Positions 49,953 through 61,112 of a stretch of 64,000 bases of DNA are shown here, one piece after another. Position 1 is the stretch's first letter. Every line of letters begins with the position of its first letter. Both the position numbers and the translations under genes were made by a program. This DNA comes from Paulownia fortunei (Eukaryota > Streptophyta > Magnoliopsida > Lamiales > Paulowniaceae). Location: contig CM033118.1 in the NCBI GenBank assembly GCA_019321725.1, forward strand, positions 17,448,071 through 17,512,070, given 5' to 3'. A model generated the notes under the pieces. That model ran no database searches, was not told where the DNA came from, and saw only the letters and a list, made by a program, of their open reading frames with translations.

Positions 49953-52134
49953 GATGAGGAAAAGACTTTTGGAAACGTGACGGCCGTACAATGTCGTGCT
50001 GGAAATTAATTAACTAATTAGTATAATAATAATAATAATATGAAAATTTCCAAAAAAAAAAAAAAGAATAAATTAGAAGATAATTTTTTCCATAATTTAA
50101 ATAGTAAGATAATTATTAGTTTGATAAGATAAGGAAATAATGAGTTGTTTGGTGGACTACGAGGGATTAGGATTTAAAGATAATTTAATTTTTTTTATTC
50201 CCCACATTATTTTTGTAATTTTGAATTCTTTTTCTTTTAAAAAATTAAAGAAAAAAATCGGTTTATTTTATGATATTTAGTGGTTTTTGCAGTTTTTATT
50301 GATGACACAAAAACTAGGAATTGAAGAATGGAAAAATAAAATGTGAAAGGTTGAAAAACAATTATTTTCTCTGTAATTTTATTATTTTTGGAACTATTTT
50401 ACGTTATTTCTTCGATAGTGAATGGAAAATAGGATTTGTTAAAATCAAAAATTGATTTGTAATAACCTTTTTTATTGAACTCCTATTGTTTTATGATAAT
50501 TCAAACAATTTAAATTTATTGCTCTTACTATATTTTTTGAATATTACAAGTAACATTTGATTTAAAAAAGGAAAAAAATCTTATTTACAAAATAATATTT
50601 CAATTAAAATAATAATGTGATATCATTAATATCTTCTCGACATAAAATTCTCATTATTTCGGCTCTTTTTCAAAGCTTTAATTCAAGAGATTCAATCAAT
50701 GTGCAATGAAAAAATATTTTATTTTATTTTTCACTTATTTAATATCCTTTTTGCCTTTACTCATGTGAAATTGTGGAAAATAAATTTATTTTCTTAATTG
50801 TTATTTTACATTTATTTTCTCCTTCCAATTATTCCTCCCACTCAAATTCCACACATACAAATTGGGATAAAATCATAAAGGTGGTTTGAATTCAAATTGA
50901 AAGAGTGTGGAGATAAGATAGATGTAATTTCTTAACAAGTTATTGCATGAAGCAATTATACAACAAATTTTAATTAATGTAATATGTTTGAAAATTCATC
51001 TATAATTTAAAAAAAAAAGAAATTTCCACTTCAGACATATGAGATATACCGAGTACTAAATCCTGAATTGAAAAATAAATATTTTATTATATATATTTTA
51101 AATTATCATCGAATTCTTATGATGAATTGTTAGGTAAGTTCATTGTACCTTCGTAGAAATATTCCAAAACATTTAGCAATTAGGTCAAACTAAATCAGTC
51201 AAATAATATATATATATTATGTGATTTATTTTAGTTCGCAGGTATCAAATTCGAACAAAAAAAATTTATCAAAAAAAAAACAATAATCATGATTTTTTTT
51301 AATAAAAATATTATTAATTTGTGACTATAGTCATAAATAAAATAATTTCTCAAACCACAAACCAAGAAAAATAGCTAATAGGGCTAAAAGCAATAAGATA
51401 TTTTCAACAATTTCTCATGGGAGTGGATGGGACACGTGTCGATTGAGAAACGGTTTATTCGAATCTTCTCCGTGAGTGCTGTCTCTTTTCATAGGAAAAA
51501 TGCTTTTTGGACTTTGGATGCAACGTGGCCCAATGAATATGCGCTACAAGTTCTCTCTCTCTCTTTTTTTTTTCCCCACACAAAAAAAAGAAATTATTAT
51601 ATTAAATCCATTAAAATCTAAAAAAATAAAAGAAATTACAACTGGTTTTTTCTATCAAATAATAACTTTAACAGAAAAAATTACAATTTTTTCACTATAT
51701 TCTTATTATTATTCGATAAATTGAAAAATAATTTCCTTTTAAGAGCCCTTAGTTAAAATTATGATTGCAAGTATCATTGATTGTGGACTTAAGCTTTTTT
51801 ATGTCAAGTTAATATTCTTAAAAAAGTATTACTTAATTTCAATGAAATTAAAAAAAAATGACATGTCGATAGAGATTCGACGACCCTTCAATTTAGGAAT
51901 AAAATCATCAACATCGTTGTATGAGTGGAGTGTACATATATTATTTGGTCGATGATGGTCAACTACTCCTCAAGTATTTGATTGAAAGATAAATCCAACA
52001 CATCTCCAACATGGAAACTCTTTGGTACGAATATACATAGAGATAACTAAAAGCAGTAAAGTGCAATATGAATTTTATGAATGAGGTATTTATTTATAAA
52101 TGTTTAAATAAGAATTATGTTTTTGTATGGTGAA

Positions 52135-52420
52135 TTTTTCATAACTGAATCGATGATCAAATCGATTTTGCTGTCGATTACTGGTTCAACCGGTCAATCC
52201 AGTTCAATTGTCGGTCCGACATGTCTAATAAAAATTGAGTATAATTTTTATTATATAATATAATAGATTAATTATTATATAATATATTTTAAAGTTAAAA
52301 AATAACTAAAAGAATATATAACAAATTATAAAATTCAAATAATAACATTCATATAACAAAATATTAAGTTTAATCTTTTTTAAAAAAAAATATAAAAATA
52401 TAAAAATAAATTTGACTGGT
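52135..52420. repeat. Dispersed repeat fragment with GGTTCAACCGGTCAA motif
   Basis: GATTACTGGTTCAACCGGTC and CAGTTCAATTGTCGGTCCGA are followed by AAAAATTGAGTATAATTTTT. Related text occurs at 54360-54700 (TTCGTCGAACCGATTTGATA, then AAAAATTGATTATA) and at 59550-59980. All three are followed by AT-rich sequence with ATTTAAAATTC/AAATAAC-like phrases. They are probably fragments of one DNA-transposon family. Confidence 0.5.
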
Positions 52421-54359
52421 GTTGACTATTTGACTAATCTTTGACCAGTTGAAATGAGAATTTGATTATTTAAGATTAATCAAATTGAACCATTGAAATG
52501 AGAATAGACTATCGACTTTTTTTAAAAATAATGTATATATATTGATTGAACTTCTTTTATTTTTGAGCCCATATAATTGAATTATTTTGATTATTACTTT
52601 ATTCATGATATAGATTATGGAAATATCAACTTTTATATTATAGTATATTGTCTTAAAGTTAGTCAAAGTGACTTTCCTACTTTTGCAAGCTTCGTACATA
52701 TATGAATTAATCAATGAAACAATTCTAATTATTTAATTTAGGGTTGTACATAGCTTCACAATCCACAAGATGATAAGGACATGAGAATTATTATGCTAAA
52801 GCTACCCAACAAACACTAAGTTTTAAAGTTTATATATTTATTCCTCTTTCTTTTTTTATTCTTTTTTATGTGGATCAAGAAAAGTACAATATTAATATTT
52901 TATTAATTATTGGAATTTGAAAAAATAAACTTTGGTCTTCAATGATGGAATTGTGCCAGCATTATTCTTTATAATATTCAATTATTTGTGTTATAATTAT
53001 GCAAAAGGTAGTTGATTTTTTACATATTTTAGGCATAGTAATAAACTTTTGAAAATAACTTTGAATAAACAAGATATTTTAATGGAAAGTTGGAATGCTA
53101 TATATATCATTCATAAATAGTAACACGACAAAATCTTTCAAAAAAATTTATTTAATAAAATAATTTATTTTTGAATTTTATTCCTGTTTAAATAAGATTA
53201 ATTTATAATAACTTATTTTTTTATTTTTTCAATATATATATAATTTTACTAGATAATAAAATTTTATTAATAAATTTCACACATAAATGTATAATATTTA
53301 TAAAATAATTAAATATTTTGTACTGATATATTTTTGAATTAATCATGAATTTTAACGATTTTTGTTATGTAAACGAGATTTTATCAATTTTTTTTAAATT
53401 AATCCAAATAATATTCGATTTACAAATTTAAAGAGTTAACGAATTATTTTCATCAATAATGTAACTAAAAATTTGATTTCATATCTTTGTGCTTCCCATA
53501 TATGTTGGTCTTTTATTATAAAATATTATTTCGCCTTCATTGAAATTTCAAATTTATTTGGTAAATAATGAAAAATGAACAGTATTATCTTAAAATTGTT
53601 CCGTAAAAGCAATGGATTAGGTAATCAAACTTTGAGATTCATGATCATTGATGGATCAAACGGTCAAGATTCACATATTTTTTTTTTCTGCACGCATACT
53701 TAAACGTCCATCTTAATCAACCCTAATTAGACTTTAATATACGATTAGGGCAAGCTAATAACATGACTACATGAATTGATTCTAGGCACTGCAGCCAATG
53801 CGGTACGATGATTATAAATTAATCAAGCTGATTAGTTGCAAGTTGATAGGAATAATTATTTTAAAAAAATAATTAAAAAAAAGAATATCACATGAAAAAG
53901 AAATGGTTATATTAATAATTAACTGACAATGTTGTCTTAAGACAACAAATGGAGGATCTGATTTGTTGCAAGATAATTAAAAATAATTAATCTTCAACCT
54001 TTTGAACATGATTAGGGTATGGTCTCTTTTCCATTAATATTACTTAATCATTTTTTAAAAAAAAAATTGAATTTTGACAATTTAATACTACTTGGTAGGC
54101 GATAAGTGACAAAATAAAAAAAATGTTGTATTTATTTATGCTTGGTGTTGCACCATTTGAGCATAAAAAGAAAAATAGTTACAAAAAAAAAATAATTTGT
54201 TGAAATAGCGTTTTTGAGATAAAAAATAAATAAAAAAGGATGATAAATGTTTAATATCACAAAAGATGGTGTTACTTATAATAAAAAATCTCTAATAAAC
54301 ATCGTCTATGTATCATGCATATCGTAATAATATATATTGAACCTATATTTTTATAATTA

Positions 54360-54720
54360 AATTAGTAATTAAATCAGTTTTATTATTGATTAGTGATTTA
54401 ATTCGTCGAACCGATTTGATAAAAATTGATTATATTATTATGTACAAGGTTAAAAGATATAAATAACCAATTAAAAAAATATTTATAACAAAATTTAAAA
54501 TTCAAATAACTATATATATGTTATCAAATACCAAATTTAAAATTAAAAAAAAAAGACAAAATAAAATAAAACGAAACAAAACAAAATGTGTTTCTGATCA
54601 TTTGGATCGATTTTTTGTCCAATTTTGATCGATTTGATTGGATTTTTTATTTTTTTATCTCTAGTCGGATCGGATCGATCACTTATTCGCAGTTAAATCA
54701 TTCGAACCCGCCAACTCAAC
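54360..54720. repeat. Second fragment of the same dispersed repeat family
   Basis: GTGATTTAATTCGTCGAACC and AAAAATTGATTATATTATTA match the order of motifs at 52135-52420. The right part (54595-54700) contains GGATCGATTTTTTGTCC and CGGATCGGATCGATCACT. Confidence 0.45.
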
Positions 54721-55646
54721 CCAATTTTAAAAATATTTTATTGAATATTAACGTTAACATATTTTGATTTTACTTAGATCTTTCACTTGATTATGACCTT
54801 GTATAGCGAAATACATGAATTCTTATGATTAGGTGTATTAAAACATGAATATATGAATTTTTTATTAATTTATCATGAAATATTTTTCACCTAAAACTTT
54901 TGCAGAATGGGAATAAGACATAGGCTAATAAAATAAGATTATGGAAATTGATGTTATAGAATTTGTATGAGACCTAAGCCTAGCTAGTGAAAATAAGTGC
55001 AATAATACAGGAGTATAAGACTTATGCCTATTAATAAATAATAACATAAAAATATGAAAAAGTTAAAGTTAATTGTACTAAATAAAAATAAAAAAAAAAG
55101 TATAAATTACAAAAACGAATTCTAAGTTAGTCTAATTATAAAAAAAAATTCAAAATATTTGTAATTTTGAATTACAGTGAATTTTTTTTTGTAAATAGTC
55201 TAAATATCAAGAATAATTTCTGTAATTTAATCCAAAATTAAAGTTCAAGTATCGCTTTCATGTAAATTATTGACTATTTATCCTATTCTTGGTAACTATG
55301 ATGTAACATTAAAGACAAACATTATTGTCTTCACCTTATAAACAGGAAAAAAGTAAGATGATTTCTATGAAAATAGGTTATAAAATCACCCCTTTACTTA
55401 GCATTTTCTATTGGAATATTCGGCACAAGAAAAATATTCATTTTTAGGATTAATTTACAGATAATATCATCATTGTCTTAACCTTATCTTTTGATCCTAA
55501 TTTGCAACCTTTAACTTATGGATGTTGGCTCAAGATGCTTTTTTAGTCATTTTCATCTTTTTGTTATGAAAAATGGTATTTTATGAAGTCAAGACATCTA
55601 TCATTCGTAAACAAAATATTGTGTGCGTGACTATATATATATATAA

Positions 55647-55882
55647 CTCAATCTAAAAAAAAACAACAAAATATTTTTTTTCATAATTTTTTAGTTGATT
55701 TGTATATAAAGTTAATCGACAATATTTCTTGACCGACGTTTGTCATCCCGTGTCATGTATATATATAAAACTCAACCTAGAAAAAACAACAAAATATTTT
55801 TTTTCATAAATTTTTTCGTTGATTTGTATATATAGTTAACGGACAATATTTTTTGAGCAACGTTTGTCATCTCGTGTCACAT
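55647..55882. repeat. 124-bp tandem duplication
   Basis: The unit CTCAATCT/CTCAACCT, then AACAACAAAATATTTTTTTT, TTGATTTGTATATA, GACAATATTT and ACGTTTGTCATC-CGTGTCA occurs at 55647 and again at 55771 with roughly ten to fifteen differences. Confidence 0.75.
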
Positions 55883-55961
55883 CAATTTGGCGTCATCTAT
55901 AAGAATCTGCACCGACATCCCAAGCGTCTGCACATAGTCCACTTATTTTTTAAAGGGCTTA

Positions 55962-56155
55962 TGTTGGGAAGAGATTCATCCCACGTTGAATGAGCAATCA
56001 AATGGTCTATAGTTTATAAGCAAGGGATCACCTCTTCTCTCCCAATAGACGTCTTTTCAGAATAAAATTGTAAGACTATGGCCAAAGTGGACAATAACTC
56101 TTATGCGAGATAGATCGATAGTGGGCCCCACAAATGTACTACACCTGTGATAACA
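55962..56155. repeat. LTR-like short repeat segment
   Basis: The segment begins TGTTGGGAAGAG and ends GTGATAACA, like the TGTTG...CAACA ends of plant LTRs. It contains TTCATCCCACGTTGAATGAG, TTTATAAGC and CACCTCTTCTCTCCCAATAG, phrases that look like those in small plant LTRs. No matching flanking duplication and no second copy were found, so a solo or truncated LTR is only a possibility. Confidence 0.3.
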
Positions 56156-58036
56156 TTGCAAAACTTTTATTTAAAAAAGAAATAACTTGTTATAAAAAAA
56201 ATATCAAAATTTAAGGATATTACCTCTTTGTTTAATTAAAATAATATGAATTTATTACATGCGTGGTTGGACGGGGCAAAATTCTCATATGGGTCGAGTG
56301 TGAAAACATTATACGACTTGAATATACCATATCAACAATAGAAACCGCAACGTATAGATATTATTATAATTCAAATCATTTGATATTGATTTATAGAAGA
56401 ATTTTATGAGGTGGGGTGCAAGTGGTGAAGGGATATATGCCAAAGATAAGGTAGATTATCAATATTCTGCCCCCACCAATCCATCTTTCCTTCTTTCTCA
56501 ATCCTCTAAGTATTATTTCTTGCCCCCACTAAGAGTTTGTTTTACTTTGTCAACTTTCCAATCCAATACATTTTCAATGAAGAAGGAAAGTAGTAATAAT
56601 GTGAAAACAAAGAGAATTTCTCCCAAGTTCCATCCCATTTATTTATGCACACTCTAATCACAATAGCATAGTCAACAATTTGCAATAAACAAATTAACTT
56701 TATTATTAATATATCATTCAATGTAGTCTTGTTTTTCTTATTTAAGAAAAAATATTGGGACTTAGCATATCATCCATTTTGAGAAAAATAACGAGTATTT
56801 TTTTTATAATTATTTATCAATGTGAATATTTAAAAAATATTATTGTTCCTCGCAGACTTTTTGAATTTAATAAAAAAAATTAAACTTTTAGTCAAGCCTT
56901 ATGATATATACATTATATTTTTGCTCATGTAATATGAGAAAAAATAGTAAAAAATGAAAAGAAATTTGAAGTATGTGAGGTTCAATGAATTTTCCCCATA
57001 TTTTGACATGAAAGGTGGCTTAATGGCTTTCAACTACAGTGCAAATTAAGGATGGCATGAGATTTTGTTGACATGACCTTTCAATTAGCTTTTGCCTCAC
57101 AAAGTGCTTCTTTTTAAGTTCAAACATTTCATCAAAATTGCAATCAGCCCCCCCTAAGTTTCCATATTTGGCAAAAAACTTAGAAAAAGAGTGGGATCAC
57201 AAAAAAAAAATGTTTGTGCCAATTAAATCAGAAAAAAAGTATTCAAATAGTGGGCACTATGAACTTGCTTGTCCTAGTGTATCATGTATAAGGGGTGTCA
57301 AAGTGCCACTAGTCTCTAGTTAAGTTTGGTAGCAACAACAAATTTTATCGAAACGGAATAATATGCGGTAGTGGATATTATTGATTATGTTTTTGTCGAA
57401 ACGAAATAATGTGTCGACCTATAATATTTTTAATTATATTATCGTTGTTATTTTTGGGGAAACAATATTCTTGTTTTGATGACTACTGAAATACTTAATT
57501 CAACAAGTCTACTTAATGTGTGGTTATTTGTTGAAACTATAAACAACAATGGAAGATTGTTAATCTTATCTTTTGGGAATACTTTGCTAGTAGAATATCT
57601 CAAAGTTAGTCCATTTGTTCAAGATAAATGAAATGGAACTTTAAAAGAATCAAATTCATCTTGATTTATAGTGCAAGGTTTCTATTGAATAATTGTTAGA
57701 TACTTTTAATTATAAATTTAAATTCGAGTTGTATTAGAATCGATCAAACACACGTTATAATTTTACCTCGACGAAAATCAAATTTTTAACAATCCACAAC
57801 ACTCTCTTTTGTCAATTTGTACCATTTCATAAGATCCAAAGAAAGCCCACCATTTCCATAATTCTTGATGTACTTTTTGACTCTCTTTTTTATCCCATCA
57901 AGTCCCAAAAACAATATAATTTGAAAGGGTTCAAGAATAAGGGGTGGATGGACATTTTCAAGAAGTCTATGATCCCCCACTCTCCTTTCAAAGCTCAAAG
58001 CCTGTAATAGTTGTAAAGATCCCACAAACAATGATA

Positions 58037-58044
<8 letters not shown>

Positions 58045-58092
<48 letters not shown>
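58045..58092. repeat. (AT)n microsatellite
   Basis: Two long AT runs, broken once by an extra T at about 58068, span nearly 50 bp. Confidence 0.85.
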
Positions 58093-58333
58093 GTATGAGA
58101 TAGAGAAGATAAAGATTAAAACAAAAACAAAAAAAACTGAAGATTTAAACCATTAGTTCTACCAAATTTTAAACAATTTGTCTTTGCCTTTGTCTGCCAC
58201 GATGTTTTTGATGCAAATTGCAGTAAATTAAATCTTTTTGACCAGATATATTCCCTTTGATCCCCAACCTGAACCACAGAATAAGGCAGCAAATGGTCCA
58301 TTTTTTGTGTTTCATGAGTAGGTACTCGGTAGG

Positions 58334-58868
58334 GTTTTTTGAAAATTTTCAAACTCGAAATTGGATGAACTTGTAAAATTAAACTCGAGTTCGATCTTGA
58401 TTCAGAAATATGATGCTTGAACTCGCTTATAAAAAAATATTTTGATATTTAAATTAATTCAAATTATTTTTTATTATCTTAAATAATCTTATTATTCTTT
58501 CATCATCCTTATTAGGACCAGGACCTTCCTATTTTGTTTCGGGTGGGAGATAACATATACCTTTGGATTATTTTATTTTATTAGTAAAATGATATTTGTT
58601 AGTTATTTTATTTTAATAAATATTTTTTAATTCAATATTAATACACACAATCATCAATAACTCACTTTCTTGTTAATGAAAATAATAAAATTATTATTTT
58701 TTTCACTATTACTAAAAATAAAATAAAATATTTAAAATATATATATAAAAAAAAGAACAACTCACAAACTTTCGAACACCTATATTGAAACTCAAGCTCG
58801 ACTCATTAAAAAGCTCGATTTTCATAATTGACCCTACTCGAACCAGCTCGACTCATTTTACACCCCTA
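58334..58868. mobile_element. MITE-like element related to the one in the NOL9 intron
   Basis: The right end, read inverted, is TAGGGGTGTAAAATGAGTCG, followed by AGCTGGTTCGAG and GAGTCGAGCTTGAGTTT. The left end begins TAGGGTTTTTTGAAAATTTT, followed by CAAACTCGAAATTGG and AAACTCGAGTTCGA. Both ends share the TAGGG...CTCGAG style of the element at 9395. The interior is AT-rich without a coding frame. The left end is diverged and target duplication was not confirmed. Confidence 0.45.
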
Positions 58869-59544
58869 ATATCAACATTATCTTCTAGCATTTAGCACCT
58901 AAATGAGAAAGGATAAGATATGTCCCAAGATTTCCTACTTCATGGAGGTCATTTTTAGCTTCAGACATTAGCTGTCAAAATCACAATTGTTGTTGCCTTG
59001 TTGGGCTAACAATTTTATTTTAAGCATTATGTCTAAAAACTTTGATGAGTATTTGATATAATATGAGCAATTATTCATCATCTAACAATATCTAATGCAA
59101 CTAAACAACCATTGCTAGTCCATTTTTATTTATTTATTTTATTTTATTTTTTGCCCCTTTTTGGTGTCTTTTAGTGTAAGTGAAAAATGAACCATCTAAA
59201 CTATATGATACCTCTAATTCAGGAAAAGGCTTCGAACCTATGGAACAAAATGGACAGAGAAAACAAGAAGAAATTATAATTTTATTTTTAGGGTAAATTA
59301 TAAAAAAATTATCCTTTAAGTTTGGCCTATTGAAAAAAAAAATCCCTCTATGTTTTCAAAAAACTACAAGTATTTTTTTAAAATTTGTCTTTATTTTACA
59401 AATAACCTCATCAACAGGTGTAATTTACAAAATAGAAAAAAAAAATATCAAAGAGGTATTTGTAATTTACAAACTTAAAAGGGAATTTTTTTTAATAAAT
59501 AGTTTATAGTGATCTAGTTTCCAAAAAATTCATGTAACAATCAA

Positions 59545-59985
59545 TGTTTTTAAAATCAGATTGGATTAGTCGATTCGATCGGTTCAACGGCAAATCAGTA
59601 GTCAATTCGGTCCGACTGAAAATAAAAAAAAAAAATCAGTCAAAATCGATTAAAAATTGGTCAGGCCAGTCAAAAAATCGATCAAACAGATTGAAACTAT
59701 TTTTTTTTTTTTTTGTTTTTTTTTGTTTTTTTTACTTTTTAGAAATTTTAAACTTAATATTTGGTTATATTTATGTGATAATTTAAATTTTGGGTGTTGT
59801 TATACGTATTTTTTAGTTGGTTATTTTTTTTTTACCTTATATATAACAGTTAGTCAAATACATTATTTTACATTATATAATAAAAAAATAATCAATTTTT
59901 ATCAGACTGGTAGTTGAACTGGACAGACGGGTTAAACTGCTAATTTAAAATAAGATCGATTTGATCACCAATTCAATTATGAAAG
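59545..59985. repeat. Third fragment of the GGTTCAAC dispersed family
   Basis: The left end has CGATTCGATCGGTTCAACGG, AGTCAATTCGGTCCGACTGA and repeated GTCAAAATCGAT phrases. The right end (59900-59975) has ATCAGACTGGTAGTTGAACT and GATCGATTTGATCACCAATT, roughly inverted to the left end. A T-rich tract follows at 59700-59735. This is the most complete of the three copies. Confidence 0.5.
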
Positions 59986-60694
59986 TAATGAATAACAAAT
60001 ATACATGTCTTCTAAGGCTTCCCGCCCCTAATTAACCCAGACAACAAAATTAGATCCAAATGAACAAAATCAGTCATTACCTTGAGACGCTTCACCAGCA
60101 TGAAATCTGTCTTGCCATGTGTTTAGGCAACATTGCACTGTTTGGCAAGTTGAGGTTCTTGTCATTGTTCAACATGAGCTCAATCCCTACCAATGGGGAA
60201 CAGAGGAATGTAAATCTCAGCAGGGTCGCGCATGGTGATTCTTAAATTTCTTGGCCCAACGGGGGTGAAGAAGTCCAAGAAGAAACAATGAACCCAAGTA
60301 CGAAGCACAGATTCCATGCGTGACATAGTTCAATAGAGACCCAAAGCTGAATTACACATTCTTACATTCAGGCATAAATACCCTATCATTTAATATGAAA
60401 GCATTCACTTTTTATCGAGTTAGTATTGGACCCGAGCTAACCCCGAAAATCCCTAACTATTTATTCGTCACTTATTTTTATTTTAAGATGAAAATACACA
60501 ATCAATCGAACAAGCATCTAACTCACACATCACATAAAATTTGAAAGACCCTATAGCTCATTGTCCATGAATTACATTTGAAAGGTCTTACTAATTTTGT
60601 TGTACCACATCAAACCATTTCGAATGTACCTAAATATTTATTGATTACAATATTACTAGCTCATGGCACACTGTCACAAGCTGAAATTTTTTAT

Positions 60695-60780
60695 GTGATG
60701 TGATTAACTTGTGCAACTGGCTACTCATTGCAAAGAAAAGAGCTTGTGTTCGACTCTCTATTACTGCTATAATACAGACC
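60695..60780 (+). other. Weak tRNA-like segment
   Basis: ACTGGCTACTCATTGC, AAAGAGC and GTGTTCGACTCTC resemble a degraded tRNA/SINE head with A and B boxes. It does not fold into a standard cloverleaf by eye. I do not call it a tRNA gene. Confidence 0.2.
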
Positions 60781-61112
60781 ATCCCCTATGCAATGGAGCT
60801 TTACATTAATTATCCTCGATTATCGTCCTCGTGTATTCTAGTCTATGATACAATTTAGGGTCGAAGTGTTTTACTGTGCTTAATAAAAATACATCGCTGT
60901 CTAGTAGAATTGGGTTACAGAAAATAATTTACATCGCTTGCACCTGCACATGTCGATGGCAAGCAAAGGGGATTGCTTCGCAATACTTGCACACCATCCC
61001 CAAGATCCGGTGATACTTGGTCCCTCGCATAAAAAATCGGAGGTTGGATGGCACTGAATACAGGCTCAAACGTTTGAGTACGTTGTATTCAGACGAAGAA
61101 TTAACCCTGCAA

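Larger units (their letters stand above)
49953..61112. other. 11-kb gene-poor AT-rich region
   Basis: No gene could be supported. Open frames here are short, and many lack ATG. The region holds fragments of a GGTTCAACCGGT-type repeat family (near 52.15, 54.4 and 59.5-60.0 kb), a 124-bp tandem duplication, an LTR-like segment, an (AT)n microsatellite and an inverted-repeat element at 58.3-58.9 kb. The last few hundred bases should include the 3' untranslated region of the FAM135-like gene. Confidence 0.6.

Noticed and set aside
55962..56155. Complete LTR retrotransposon
   Set aside because: Only one LTR-like end pair was seen, with no matching target duplication, no second LTR and no gag or pol frame nearby.
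56406..56657. 83-codon plus-strand frame with an ATG
   Set aside because: No recognisable motif and no clear promoter; a frame of this length is expected by chance in 11 kb of DNA.
60695..60780. tRNA gene
   Set aside because: A- and B-box-like text is present but no full cloverleaf or terminator pattern could be drawn.
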